Source: Candidatus Nealsoniibacteriota bacterium (lineage in GTDB: Bacteria; Patescibacteriota; Minisyncoccia; Minisyncoccales; JAUWAW01). From it: a stretch of DNA of 39,949 nucleotides. Shown one piece after another: positions 16,708 to 24,331 of the stretch. The stretch covers positions 1-39,949 of the forward strand of contig JAUWAW010000006.1 of the NCBI GenBank assembly GCA_030601865.1. The letters are read 5' to 3'. A program made the translations under genes and the position numbers. The notes below the pieces were generated by a model. The model did no database searches, was not told the DNA's origin, and saw only the letters and a list, made by a program, of their open reading frames with translations. Each line of letters starts with the position of its first letter. Within the stretch, counting starts at the first letter, position 1.

Positions 16708-16741
16708 AGGGCATGGTTTATGGAGAAACCATGCCCTTTTT
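16708..16741. terminator. Bidirectional terminator between convergent genes
   Basis: A 12-bp perfect stem AGGGCATGGTTT/AAACCATGCCCT with TTTTT on the plus side and TCTCTTTTTT on the minus side. It ends the plus-strand 15.6-16.6 kb genes and the minus-strand DUF5916 gene. Confidence 0.85.
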
Positions 16742-16766
16742 AGATAGATTATGGCCAGCCAGCCAG

Positions 16767-18776
16767 CTAAAACGCCATCACTACTTTCCCGATAATCCGC
16801 CTTTGAAACTCTTGAGCATTGGGGTTACCAACGATAACGAAGAACTCCGCGCCCCAGAAACCACTACGATGGAGGGCAAAATAGATATTTTTGCCCTGCT
16901 CATTCCAAACTAATCTGCTGCCGAGGCCAAACGTTTTTGTCAGCTCGTAATTCAAGTTGACAATTAATTGCTTTTGGAGTTCTTCATACCACAGGAATTG
17001 AGTGGTAATGTTTGCTCTGAGTTTCTTGAAACGATATGCAAACGACGGGTCCAACTGGTTCAGGCCTTTCCCGGTGCGGCGACCACCCGTGTAGGTGATT
17101 TTGAAAAACCGTTCCTGATTGCCGTAGTTACGCCAATGCATCAGACGGAACAGGACATCCTTATTCTCCTCATAACGTCCGCCCTCTATATTGGCATAGT
17201 ACCCGTGGTTACCGCGACGGTGCCAGAGATAAACATCAGCAGTCCGTCGAAAGATTGAACCGTCATAACGGTTCAAGAGTTCAAACATACTCCAAAGCTG
17301 GTAGTATCTTTTGCCCTCTTGCCAGACCTTTTCGTTTTTCACAGTCAAATTGCCGCCTCTAATACCTTTGAACGGGTGGAACCCTAAATCATCCTGGTAA
17401 TCCTCTCCAAAGGCATAGAGTTGCAAATCACCACGCAGGTCGGTCTTCAACAGGCATTCTTTCTTAAACAAACTGTATTGCGACCAATACTTGCGGCCCC
17501 GTGCATCTGAACTAACCCAGCTCTGGGCAAAATCAGCCTTAACTTCGTAGAAGGAGCCGGTTCGGCTATAATCAGTCCAGAAGACACTGTTTTCGGTTTC
17601 CCGATGTCTGATATAGACAGCGCCAAGATGGTCCTTTTCTGTCGGGTTACCATAACCTCTCAAGACCAAGTTATGATCGCCACCGCGATAGAAAGTGCTC
17701 AGAGCTACCAACGAAAGGCCATATATCTTGCCATAGGCACTGAGGCCAGCATCAATATCTCCTATATACCTCGAATAGAAGTTATAGGGGGACAGCTTTA
17801 GAATCTGGCGCCCTTCCTGGAAAAAATACCTATAATCCTGAAGCATTCTGGGCCCATAGATTGGGTCAATTCGTCCAACATACTGTTCAATATTGGAGAA
17901 ATCAGGATTGACCGTCAAAAAGAAATTGGTCTGGGAGGTGGGCCTCAGCCGAAAATCTAAGCCGAAATGCCGCTCCCACTTTTTTTCTACTTGGTTCCAG
18001 CCCGCAAACAGAGTCGGCGCTATCCTTGTTTCTATACCTTTCTGCGGCGGCTGGAAGCCAACGAACCGGCAGAAATTCAACCTGGTATCCGGCCCCGCGA
18101 AGGTCTTGGGGTAATGCGCAAGGCGCGCAGGCATTCCTAACTTTTTGTGCCTGCGGTCAGGTTTTAATAATATGTCATACGGCTCATCGCTCATCGGATA
18201 ATCAACAGCTGTCCAATATAGTTTTATTTCAGCTGTCCAATACCCCTCGTAGATTTTTGCCTGCCCGTAGCATTTGCCGGCAAACTCTTCTTTCGTTGCA
18301 CGTCCTACTGCTGGTCGGAACCAAAATGCACCAACTGGATTTAGTATATACCAATACTGCGTCTCCAGGTCGTAATGCTTGTTAGTATCAACCAGCAAGG
18401 CAAATCCAACAGTATCGTCAGTACCGCGGGCCAAATCTGGGGTTGACTTCTTTTGCGTATACTGATAAATAATCTCTTTGTCATAGCACTTAAAAGCTAA
18501 GAACAAGGCCTCGTCATTGTAGTAAACCCATGTTTCCGTGGGTTCATCCTGGAAGGGCTCACTGCTTAACAACTGGTCATCTATGTAGACCCTTTTGTCA
18601 TGAAAGGCCTTTTCCCAGACCTTGTCGTCTAAGATACCGTCAATCACGGCTGACTCTTGGAGTTTGATAGCAGAAATTTTTTCCTGCTCAACTTTCTGCT
18701 CTTCGGCTTTGAGAACAGACCCGAAACTAAAAACAACAACAAAACAACCCAAGATGCCAAAAATCCACTTCTTCAT
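16767..18776 (-). CDS. DUF5916 protein: CBM9-like domain plus predicted outer-membrane beta barrel
   Basis: The product has 669 residues. Cleavable signal peptide (IFGILGCFVVVFSFGSVLKA-EEQ), then a CBM9-like domain (about 35-230: AVIDGILDDKVWEKA, TETWVYYNDEALFLAFKCYDKE, AEIKLYWTAVDYP), then a DUF5916 C-terminal region of alternating beta strands ending in VVMAF, with the terminal Phe typical of outer-membrane barrels. Such proteins are known mainly from Bacteroidetes and other two-membrane bacteria. The gene is visibly richer in GC than its neighbours, has a strong SD (GGGAGG) and its own TTGACA promoter and terminator. This fits acquisition by transfer, or argues that the host has an outer membrane. 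Ligand unknown, possibly carbohydrate. Confidence 0.8.
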   Translation of the reverse strand: MKKWIFGILGCFVVVFSFGSVLKAEEQKVEQEKISAIKLQESAVIDGILDDKVWEKAFHDKRVYIDDQLLSSEPFQDEPTETWVYYNDEALFLAFKCYDKEIIYQYTQKKSTPDLARGTDDTVGFALLVDTNKHYDLETQYWYILNPVGAFWFRPAVGRATKEEFAGKCYGQAKIYEGYWTAEIKLYWTAVDYPMSDEPYDILLKPDRRHKKLGMPARLAHYPKTFAGPDTRLNFCRFVGFQPPQKGIETRIAPTLFAGWNQVEKKWERHFGLDFRLRPTSQTNFFLTVNPDFSNIEQYVGRIDPIYGPRMLQDYRYFFQEGRQILKLSPYNFYSRYIGDIDAGLSAYGKIYGLSLVALSTFYRGGDHNLVLRGYGNPTEKDHLGAVYIRHRETENSVFWTDYSRTGSFYEVKADFAQSWVSSDARGRKYWSQYSLFKKECLLKTDLRGDLQLYAFGEDYQDDLGFHPFKGIRGGNLTVKNEKVWQEGKRYYQLWSMFELLNRYDGSIFRRTADVYLWHRRGNHGYYANIEGGRYEENKDVLFRLMHWRNYGNQERFFKITYTGGRRTGKGLNQLDPSFAYRFKKLRANITTQFLWYEELQKQLIVNLNYELTKTFGLGSRLVWNEQGKNIYFALHRSGFWGAEFFVIVGNPNAQEFQRRIIGKVVMAF

Positions 18777-18860
18777 TGGTTTACCTCCCTTAAAATCCGT
18801 TGAAGTTGTGATGTCCTCTACCCCATAATCCTTTATTATGAAATGAAAGAACTGATTAAA

Positions 18861-18889
18861 ATACTACCAAAACCCCTCTCAAATGTCAA
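18861..18889 (-). promoter_or_regulatory. Promoter of the DUF5916 gene
   Basis: On the minus strand TTGACA (18889-18884), a 17-nt spacer and TAGTAT (18866-18861), giving a leader of about 75 nt. It is separate from the divergent promoter at 18933-18961. Confidence 0.7.
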
Positions 18890-18931
18890 TTGGTGCAGGG
18901 TTTTAGCTTTTATCTTTCGGGGCACAAACAA

Positions 18932-18973
18932 GTTTACAACTTCTAATTTTTGATATATAATAAAGTTGTAAAC
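18932..18973 (+). promoter_or_regulatory. Promoter with overlapping inverted-repeat operator
   Basis: TTTACA (18933-18938), a 17-nt spacer and TATAAT (18956-18961). The perfect half-sites GTTTACAAC (18932-18940) and GTTGTAAAC (18965-18973) cover the -35 and the start region. This is the arrangement expected for repression by the DNA-binding protein encoded 5 nt downstream. The transcript start would be only about 10 nt before the ATG. Confidence 0.75.
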
Positions 18974-18977
18974 AAAT

Positions 18978-20015
18978 ATGAAACAAACGGATATCAAATC
19001 GTTGATTCTGCAGTTGTTGAAAAAAAAGAAACAAATTACCGCCGCTGAAATAGTAAAACGGACGGTTTTTTCACGTGTTTACGTGAACCGATTTTTTCGT
19101 CAACTTAGAAATGAAGGAAAGATTGTGCTTATTGGCAAAACAAACAGAGCGCGGTATGTTTTGGCCGACAAAAAGGCCTTGCTAAAAGCAAAAAGCAAGT
19201 TGCTTAGTTTTCGCAAGGTATTGCCCAATAAAGGTGTCTCAGAGGATATTGTTTTAGACAGCATAAAAAGAGATAGCGGCATTTTTTTAGAACTGCCGAA
19301 CAATGTTTTGACCATAGTGGATTACGGTTTTACTGAAATGCTTAACAATGCCATTGAGCATTCGCGCTCAAAGACCATAGAGATTAAAATAAAAAGGGAT
19401 GTTGACGTTATCCGTTTTGATGTAATTGATAGGGGGGTCGGTATTTTCCAGCATATAATGAACAAAAGAAGGTTGAATAACGAGCTTGAAGCAATTCAAG
19501 ATCTTTTGAAGGGGAAGCAAACAACAGCTCCTAAAGAACATAGCGGAGAGGGTATTTTTTTCACCTCAAAAATGGCAGATATTCTAATTATCCAGAGCTC
19601 CAATAAGAAATTGACATTTAATAATATGCTGGAGGATATTTTTATTGAGGATACAAAATCAATGAAAGGCACTAAGGTAATCTTTCAAATAAAAACTAAA
19701 TCAAAAAGACAACTTGGCAGAATTTTTCGCCAGCATAGCGAGGGTTCATATGAGTTCAGTAAAACCAAGGTCAGAGTAAAACTTTATACAATAGACACTA
19801 ATTATATTTCCCGTTCCCAAGCCCGTAGAGTTTTGAGCGGGCTGGATAAGTTTAAAACAATTATACTTGATTTTAGAGGTGTTGAGACAGTTGGCCAGGC
19901 ATTTGCTGACCAGATATTTCGGGTGTGGAAATCCCGCCATCCCAATATCAAGGTTATCCCTCAAAATACCAACGAAAACATTAATTTTATGATAAAAAGA
20001 GCCATTGCTCCCTAA
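18978..20015 (+). CDS. HTH - GHKL ATPase - DUF4325 (STAS-like) regulator
   Basis: The product has 345 residues. An N-terminal winged helix (residues 1-65: ITAAEIVKRTVFSRVYVNRFFRQLRNEGKI) is followed by a histidine-kinase-like ATP-binding domain (about 100-235: N box TEMLNNAIEHS, G1 DRGVGI, G2 HSGEGIFFTSKMAD). A C-terminal DUF4325 domain (about 265-340: TIILDFRGVETVGQAFADQIFRVW) is similar in outline to STAS anti-anti-sigma proteins. No His phosphoacceptor domain is seen. The combination of DNA-binding, anti-sigma-like ATPase and STAS-like modules in one chain suggests a self-contained ligand- or partner-switching repressor. It is convergent with uvrA, the stops being separated by a single base. 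Confidence 0.85.
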   Translation: MKQTDIKSLILQLLKKKKQITAAEIVKRTVFSRVYVNRFFRQLRNEGKIVLIGKTNRARYVLADKKALLKAKSKLLSFRKVLPNKGVSEDIVLDSIKRDSGIFLELPNNVLTIVDYGFTEMLNNAIEHSRSKTIEIKIKRDVDVIRFDVIDRGVGIFQHIMNKRRLNNELEAIQDLLKGKQTTAPKEHSGEGIFFTSKMADILIIQSSNKKLTFNNMLEDIFIEDTKSMKGTKVIFQIKTKSKRQLGRIFRQHSEGSYEFSKTKVRVKLYTIDTNYISRSQARRVLSGLDKFKTIILDFRGVETVGQAFADQIFRVWKSRHPNIKVIPQNTNENINFMIKRAIAP

Positions 20016-20016
20016 T

Positions 20017-23000
20017 TTACAAAAATTTGGCTGTGGGGGTTTTGGCCTTTTTGAGTTGTGAAGGTAGCCCTTCAAAGATGAGCCGGCCGCCCTCAAGCCC
20101 TCCTTGTGGCCCTAATTCTATGAGCCAGTCGCATTCTTTTAAAACATCAGGATTGTGTTCAATGATGATGACGGTGTTGCCTTGTTCCACCAACCTTTTA
20201 AGGATATTGAGTAGCCGCTTAATATCATCAAAGTGCAGGCCAACTGTTGGCTCATCTAAAATATACAAAGTCCTTTCTTTTATATTTGAGGAAAGTTCTT
20301 TGGCTAATTTTATTCGTTGGGCTTCGCCTCCAGAAAGGGTTGGCGCGGACTGGCCCAACTGAATATAACCCAGGCCAATATCCTTGAGCAGTTTTAGTCG
20401 GTTCTGGACTGGGGTAATCTGAGAAAAGAATTTTTCTGCCTCTGCCACTTCCATTTGTAGAATTTCGGCGATGTTTTTTTGTTGCCATTTGACCTCCAAG
20501 ACCTCTGGGGTAAATCTTTTTCCTTTGCAGAGCGGGCATTCAACATAAATATCGGGCAGAAAATACATCTCTATTCTTCTGTAGCCCTCGCCCTGGCATT
20601 TGCGGCAGCGGCCGGCTGTGGTGTTAAAACTGAAATGGGAAGCAGTAAAGCCACGCAAGCGGGCTTCTTTTGTTTTGGCAAAGAATTGCCTGATGGGTGA
20701 GAAAAAGCCAACATAAGTAGCTGGATTGGAGCGGGGAGTTCTGCCAATTGGGCTTTGGTCAACCAGGATTATTCGGGTTAGGTTTTCAGTACCTGAGATT
20801 GTGCGGAACTTGCCCGCTATTATCCTTCGTCTCTGGATTTTTTGTAAAAGCGCCTTGGCCAAAGTTTCAATAATCAAGGTGCTTTTGCCCGAGCCCGAAA
20901 CTCCGGCCACGCCGACCAGCCGTGCCAAGGGGATTTTGATATTGACGTTCTTTAAGTTGAATTGCGAGGCACCGCTCAATTGGAGTTGAGGGACCCCCAC
21001 CACTTTTCTGCGGAAAGTGGTGGGGGGTAAGTTAGTCCCTACTTTCAATTTGCCCGCAAGATATTTACCTGTCAGGGTATTGGCACGGTTCAGGGTTGGA
21101 AAAGTCCCTTCAAAAACAATTCTCCCACCTTTTTTCCCAGCGCCTGGTCCAATTTCAATGAGCCAGTCCGCTTCTTTTAACACAGATAAGTCATGCTCTA
21201 CCACAATTACTGTATTGCCTAAATCTCTTAGTTTTTTCAACGAGGCAACCAGCGCCTTGATCTCTTTTTGGTGCAGGCCAATGGTTGGTTCGTCCAAAAC
21301 ATAGGTGACGCCTGATAATCCTCCGCCCAACTGGCAGGCCAGCCGAATTCTTTGGTTTTCTCCTACTGACAATGTTTGTGCCTGACGGTCTAAACTAATA
21401 TAGTCCACGCCGACATTTTCTAAAAATTCCAAACGTCTTAATATTTCTTTAATAATTGGCTGAGCAATCTTTCTGGCAGCATCTTTTAATTTTAAGTTCT
21501 CAAAGAATTTCTTTGCTTGTTTTATTGGCAGGGAGGTAACCTGGGCAATATCTTTCTTTTCTACCTTTACTGCCAAGGATTCTTTTTTCAGCCGGGCGCC
21601 TTGGCAGAGCGAGCATTCTTTTTCCTTTACATAGCGGCCGATTTCCTTTCTGATATAATTTGATTTTGTTTCCAGATAAAGCCGTTCCAGTTTAGGGATG
21701 ATGCCTTCATATTTACCCCCACACCAAACGAGGACTGGCTTTGCCAATTCAGGCGCCAAAGGCGCCTTGTCCTCGTTATGGTGTGGGGGTGAACCCCCGC
21801 CATAAAGAACAATATTGATTATGTCTTGGGGCAGGTCTTTGACAGGGGTATAAAGAGAGAAGTTTAATTCGCGGGAAAGGTCTTCTAATTGCCATCTTAA
21901 CCGAGGCACGCCCAAGGCGCGGCGGGAGAAGCGGGAGAGACGATGCCAGATGAGAACGGCGCCCTCAGCCAGCGAAAGATTGTAATTTATAATTAAACTT
22001 GGCTCAATTTCTGGTTTTTTGCCTAGTCCCTGGCACTTGGGACAGGCGCCTGCTGGGCTGTTGAAAGAAAATAGTCGTGGCTCAATCTTGGGCACAGAGA
22101 AGCCGCACTTGGCGCAGGAGAAAAGTTCTGAGAAGCTTATGTCGTAAGTTTGTTTTTTTGCTCTGGTGCGACGTCTGCCTGGCTCTACCCAACAGATTAA
22201 GAGGCCATTGCCTATTTGCAGGGCTTTTTTAACATAGTCCAAGCATTCTTCTTTTTGTTCTTTAAGATATTTTTTCTGGGCGCGGACTTTTCTCTTTTGG
22301 GCTTGTCTCTCGGTTTTTGAGATAGACCTTGCCCGCCCGCCTTGGCGGGCGGGCAAGGCAGACGCGTTGCGGGGCAAACTAATTTTCCCGACCACCACCT
22401 CGAGGCAATGTTTTTTGTTCTTGTCTAAGTTTAGTCCTCTTGCCTCCTCAATTGGATACAAAATGCCATTAATTCTTATTTCAGAGAAACCCATTCGGTA
22501 AATTTGCTCAATAGTTCCCTGATGCGCGCCCTTCTTTTGTGTTATAGCTGGGCCCAAAATTAGAATTTTTGAGCCTGCCCCCACACCACAACGGGGGCTA
22601 GCTTTGCCAATCTGGGTGCCTTTGGTACCCTGCCCCCGTTTGGTGTGGGGGCCAGCAGGCAATTCAAAAATTTTCTCAACAATCTCTTGTGGGGTTTGGG
22701 AAGAAATCAAAACATGGCAATTCGGGCAATAGGGCCTGCCCACCCGCGCAAAAAGAAGCCGTAGATAATCATAAATCTCAGTGATAGTGCCCACCGTGGA
22801 GCGCGGGTTAGAAGAAACAGTGCTTTGATTGATGGCCAGGGTAGGGGAGAGGTTGCTTATTTTTTCTGCCTCTGGCTTTTTCAGTCCACCCAAGAATTGC
22901 CGGGCATAAGAAGACAAACTTTCCAAATATCTTCGCTGGCCCTCAGCATAAATAGTGTCAAAGGCCAGAGACGACTTGCCCGAACCCGAAATACCACAAA

Positions 23001-23091
23001 TTACCACCAACTTATTCTTGGGGATTTTTACATCAATATTTTTCAAATTATGCACCCTTACCCCTTTCAACTCAATAAAGTCCTTTTCCAT
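20017..23091 (-). CDS. uvrA: UvrA, excinuclease ABC subunit A, with palindromic insertions
   Basis: The damage-recognition ATPase of nucleotide excision repair; it loads UvrB. 1024 residues from ATG 23091. The alternative ATG at 23118 lies upstream of the predicted transcript start. First Walker A GISGSGKSS (33-41), then YAEGQRRYLESLSSYARQFL, zinc-binding Cys pairs (YCPNCH, CAKCG...CPKCQ, CRKCQGEGY...ECPLCKGKRF), signatures LSVGENQRIRLA and LSGGEAQRIKLA, Walker B YVLDEPTIGLH and YILDEPTVGLH, second Walker A GVSGSGKST. The usual length is about 940. The excess maps to four palindromic inserts at 20994-21026, 21716-21789, 22327-22358 and 22577-22652, plus a Lys/Gln-rich stretch (about 22230-22330). 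No SD. Divergent from uvrC. Confidence 0.96.
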   Translation of the reverse strand: MEKDFIELKGVRVHNLKNIDVKIPKNKLVVICGISGSGKSSLAFDTIYAEGQRRYLESLSSYARQFLGGLKKPEAEKISNLSPTLAINQSTVSSNPRSTVGTITEIYDYLRLLFARVGRPYCPNCHVLISSQTPQEIVEKIFELPAGPHTKRGQGTKGTQIGKASPRCGVGAGSKILILGPAITQKKGAHQGTIEQIYRMGFSEIRINGILYPIEEARGLNLDKNKKHCLEVVVGKISLPRNASALPARQGGRARSISKTERQAQKRKVRAQKKYLKEQKEECLDYVKKALQIGNGLLICWVEPGRRRTRAKKQTYDISFSELFSCAKCGFSVPKIEPRLFSFNSPAGACPKCQGLGKKPEIEPSLIINYNLSLAEGAVLIWHRLSRFSRRALGVPRLRWQLEDLSRELNFSLYTPVKDLPQDIINIVLYGGGSPPHHNEDKAPLAPELAKPVLVWCGGKYEGIIPKLERLYLETKSNYIRKEIGRYVKEKECSLCQGARLKKESLAVKVEKKDIAQVTSLPIKQAKKFFENLKLKDAARKIAQPIIKEILRRLEFLENVGVDYISLDRQAQTLSVGENQRIRLACQLGGGLSGVTYVLDEPTIGLHQKEIKALVASLKKLRDLGNTVIVVEHDLSVLKEADWLIEIGPGAGKKGGRIVFEGTFPTLNRANTLTGKYLAGKLKVGTNLPPTTFRRKVVGVPQLQLSGASQFNLKNVNIKIPLARLVGVAGVSGSGKSTLIIETLAKALLQKIQRRRIIAGKFRTISGTENLTRIILVDQSPIGRTPRSNPATYVGFFSPIRQFFAKTKEARLRGFTASHFSFNTTAGRCRKCQGEGYRRIEMYFLPDIYVECPLCKGKRFTPEVLEVKWQQKNIAEILQMEVAEAEKFFSQITPVQNRLKLLKDIGLGYIQLGQSAPTLSGGEAQRIKLAKELSSNIKERTLYILDEPTVGLHFDDIKRLLNILKRLVEQGNTVIIIEHNPDVLKECDWLIELGPQGGLEGGRLIFEGLPSQLKKAKTPTAKFL
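20994..21026. repeat. Simple hairpin insertion 1 in uvrA
   Basis: CCCCCACCACTTTTC (20994-21008) pairs with GGAAAGTGGTGGGGG (21012-21026) with one wobble and a TGC loop. It encodes the PPTTFRRKVVGV segment before the second ATPase domain, a place where other UvrA proteins have a short variable linker. Confidence 0.75.
21716..21789. repeat. Cloverleaf palindromic element, family B, copy 1 (in uvrA)
   Basis: Arms CCCCCACACCAAACGAGGAC (21716-21735) and 21769-21789 pair with a one-base bulge. Between them lie a short hairpin TGGC-TTT-GCCA and a longer hairpin AGGCGCC-AAA-GGCGCCT. In uvrA's reading frame the arms encode SPPH and WCGG, the same residues as in uvrC. A further GGGGGT-GAA-CCCCC hairpin (21785-21798) abuts the right arm. 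Confidence 0.88.
22327..22358. repeat. Simple hairpin insertion 2 in uvrA
   Basis: CCTTGCCCGCCCGCC (22327-22341) and GGCGGGCGGGCAAGG (22344-22358) are perfect inverted repeats separated by 2 nt. Read in frame as ALPARQGGRAR in a region where UvrA is variable. Confidence 0.8.
22577..22652. repeat. Cloverleaf palindromic element, family B, copy 2 (in uvrA)
   Basis: Left arm 22577-22598 and right arm 22632-22652 (GC-rich, about 20 bp with one bulge) enclose a short GCTTTGCC-type hairpin and a longer GGGTGCC-TTT-GGTACCC hairpin. The reverse complement of the uvrC copy (23754-23827) matches it closely. It is read in a different frame from copy 1 (PHTKRGQ...RCGVGAG) and splits ELPAG from SKILILGPAI. 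Confidence 0.88.
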
Positions 23092-23109
23092 AAAAATATC
23101 TAAATATCT

Positions 23110-23151
23110 ATTATACACTAATTTGTCAAATTTTTAAAGCCGTGTTATCTT
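23110..23151. promoter_or_regulatory. Divergent uvrA/uvrC promoter region
   Basis: Plus strand: TTGTCA (23123-23128), 17-nt spacer, TATCTT (23146-23151), so the uvrC transcript would start about 5 nt before its ATG (nearly leaderless). Minus strand: TATAAT (23115-23110) with preceding TG extension, giving a uvrA leader of about 12 nt. The two promoters overlap. No SOS-like operator was recognised. Confidence 0.6.
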
Positions 23152-23162
23152 AAAAAAGCAAT

Positions 23163-24275
23163 ATGGTAAAGTTAAAACAAAAAATTAAAGAACTGCCCAA
23201 GGGGCCCGGGGTTTATGTTTTTAAGGATAGAGGCGGAGGCATTCTTTATATTGGCAAGGCAAAAGAACTGCAAAAAAGGGTCAAGTCGCATTTTCAGAGT
23301 AGGGCAGGGTTTTTTGGAAAAAATATATTGCTCAGGGCAAAAGATATTGATTGGATTGAGACCGACTCAGAAAGAGAGGCCTTGATTTTGGAACAGCAGA
23401 TGATTAAAAGATTTCAGCCGCGCTTTAACATTGAATGGCAGGATGGCAAAAATTATTTTTTTGTTGGTATAACGCAAGAGGATTTTCCACGAATTTTTAT
23501 TACACACCAAAGAAAAGCAGGCGCCCGCTATTTAGGGCCTTTTGTTCAGGGCAGGGAACTAAAAAAGTTTTTGAAAGAAATAAGAAAAATTATGCCTTAT
23601 CGTAGTTGTCGAATTCTTCCAAAACAACCTTGTCTTTATTATGATTTGGGACTTTGCCTTGCGCCCTGCCTTAATAAAAGACGAAAAAAGAAATACCAGA
23701 AAATGATTGAAACTTTCAAGGTCTTACTTGAAATATATCTTGGCAGGGACTCGCCCCCACACCAAACGGGGGCAGAGCGCCTCTGGCGCTCAAATTGGCG
23801 GAGCCGGCCCCCGTTGTGGTGTGGGGGTAAACGGATTGAGGGCTATGATATCTCAAACATCTCCGGCACAATGACGGTTGGCTCAATGGTTGTTTTTGAA
23901 AAAACCAGGCCAAAGAAATCCGACTATCGCAAATTTCGTATCAAAAGGGTTAAAGGCCAAAATGATGTTAAAGCCCTGAGAGAAGTGCTTTTGCGCCGAA
24001 TGAGGCACAGCGAGTGGAACATGCCAGATTTAATTTTGCTAGACGGGGGCAAAGGCCAGTTAAGCGCAGCGCGAAAAATTGATATTCCAGTAATTGCTTT
24101 AGCAAAACGAAAAAAGTATTCGGGAAAACTTTTCTCTCTGTTTTCCAAGAATTTTGTCTTAATTGATAACCTGCCAGAAAACATCAAAAACCTATTTTTA
24201 CAAGTGCGCGACGAAGCCCATCGCTTTGCCGTAACCTTTCACAAAAAAAGAAGAAAGAAACATTTACTCGAGTAA
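23163..24275 (+). CDS. uvrC: UvrC, short form lacking UVR and C-terminal HhH domains
   Basis: The endonuclease that makes both incisions in nucleotide excision repair. The product has 370 residues, against about 600 usual. GIY-YIG domain (residues 12-95: GPGVYVFKDRGGGILYIGKAKELQKRVKSHF, the catalytic Glu in ALILEQQMI). The Cys-rich linker (PYRSCRILPKQPCLYYDLGLCLAPC) is kept. An RNase H-like domain follows (RIEGYDISNISG, PDLILLDGGKGQL, DEAHRFAVTFH), with the catalytic Asp and His present. The UVR helical pair normally between them is missing, and a family B palindrome stands at that spot. The tandem HhH domain is also missing; the chain ends in KKRRKKHLLE. No SD. uvrB follows. Confidence 0.92.
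   Translation: MVKLKQKIKELPKGPGVYVFKDRGGGILYIGKAKELQKRVKSHFQSRAGFFGKNILLRAKDIDWIETDSEREALILEQQMIKRFQPRFNIEWQDGKNYFFVGITQEDFPRIFITHQRKAGARYLGPFVQGRELKKFLKEIRKIMPYRSCRILPKQPCLYYDLGLCLAPCLNKRRKKKYQKMIETFKVLLEIYLGRDSPPHQTGAERLWRSNWRSRPPLWCGGKRIEGYDISNISGTMTVGSMVVFEKTRPKKSDYRKFRIKRVKGQNDVKALREVLLRRMRHSEWNMPDLILLDGGKGQLSAARKIDIPVIALAKRKKYSGKLFSLFSKNFVLIDNLPENIKNLFLQVRDEAHRFAVTFHKKRRKKHLLE
23754..23827. repeat. Cloverleaf palindromic element, family B, copy 3 (in uvrC)
   Basis: Arms 23754-23773 and 23806-23827 (about 20 bp, one bulge). Inside, GAGCGCC-TCT-GGCGCTC (23775-23791) is followed by a short GGC-GGA-GCC hairpin (23797-23805). Inverted relative to the uvrA copies. It encodes about 26 residues (SPPHQTGAE...WCGG) just before the RNase H-like domain. 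Confidence 0.9.
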
Positions 24276-24277
24276 AC

Positions 24278-24315
24278 ATACTTAATAAGAAAGCCATGGC
24301 TTTCTTATTAAGTAT
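24278..24315. repeat. 38-bp perfect palindrome between uvrC and uvrB
   Basis: Every base of 24278-24315 is matched (centre GCCATGGC). The upstream ATG of the uvrB frame (24296) lies at its centre, so that start would be buried in a hairpin. It may process or attenuate the uvrC-uvrB transcript. No T-run follows. Confidence 0.85.
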
Positions 24316-24331
24316 AGAGATATGTTTAAAT

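Noticed and set aside
23092-23118. Earlier ATG for uvrA (MYNRYLDIF)
   Set aside because: It overlaps the predicted -10 box and adds residues foreign to UvrA.
24296-24331. Earlier ATG for uvrB
   Set aside because: It lies at the centre of a perfect 38-bp palindrome, and the added residues are not UvrB-like.
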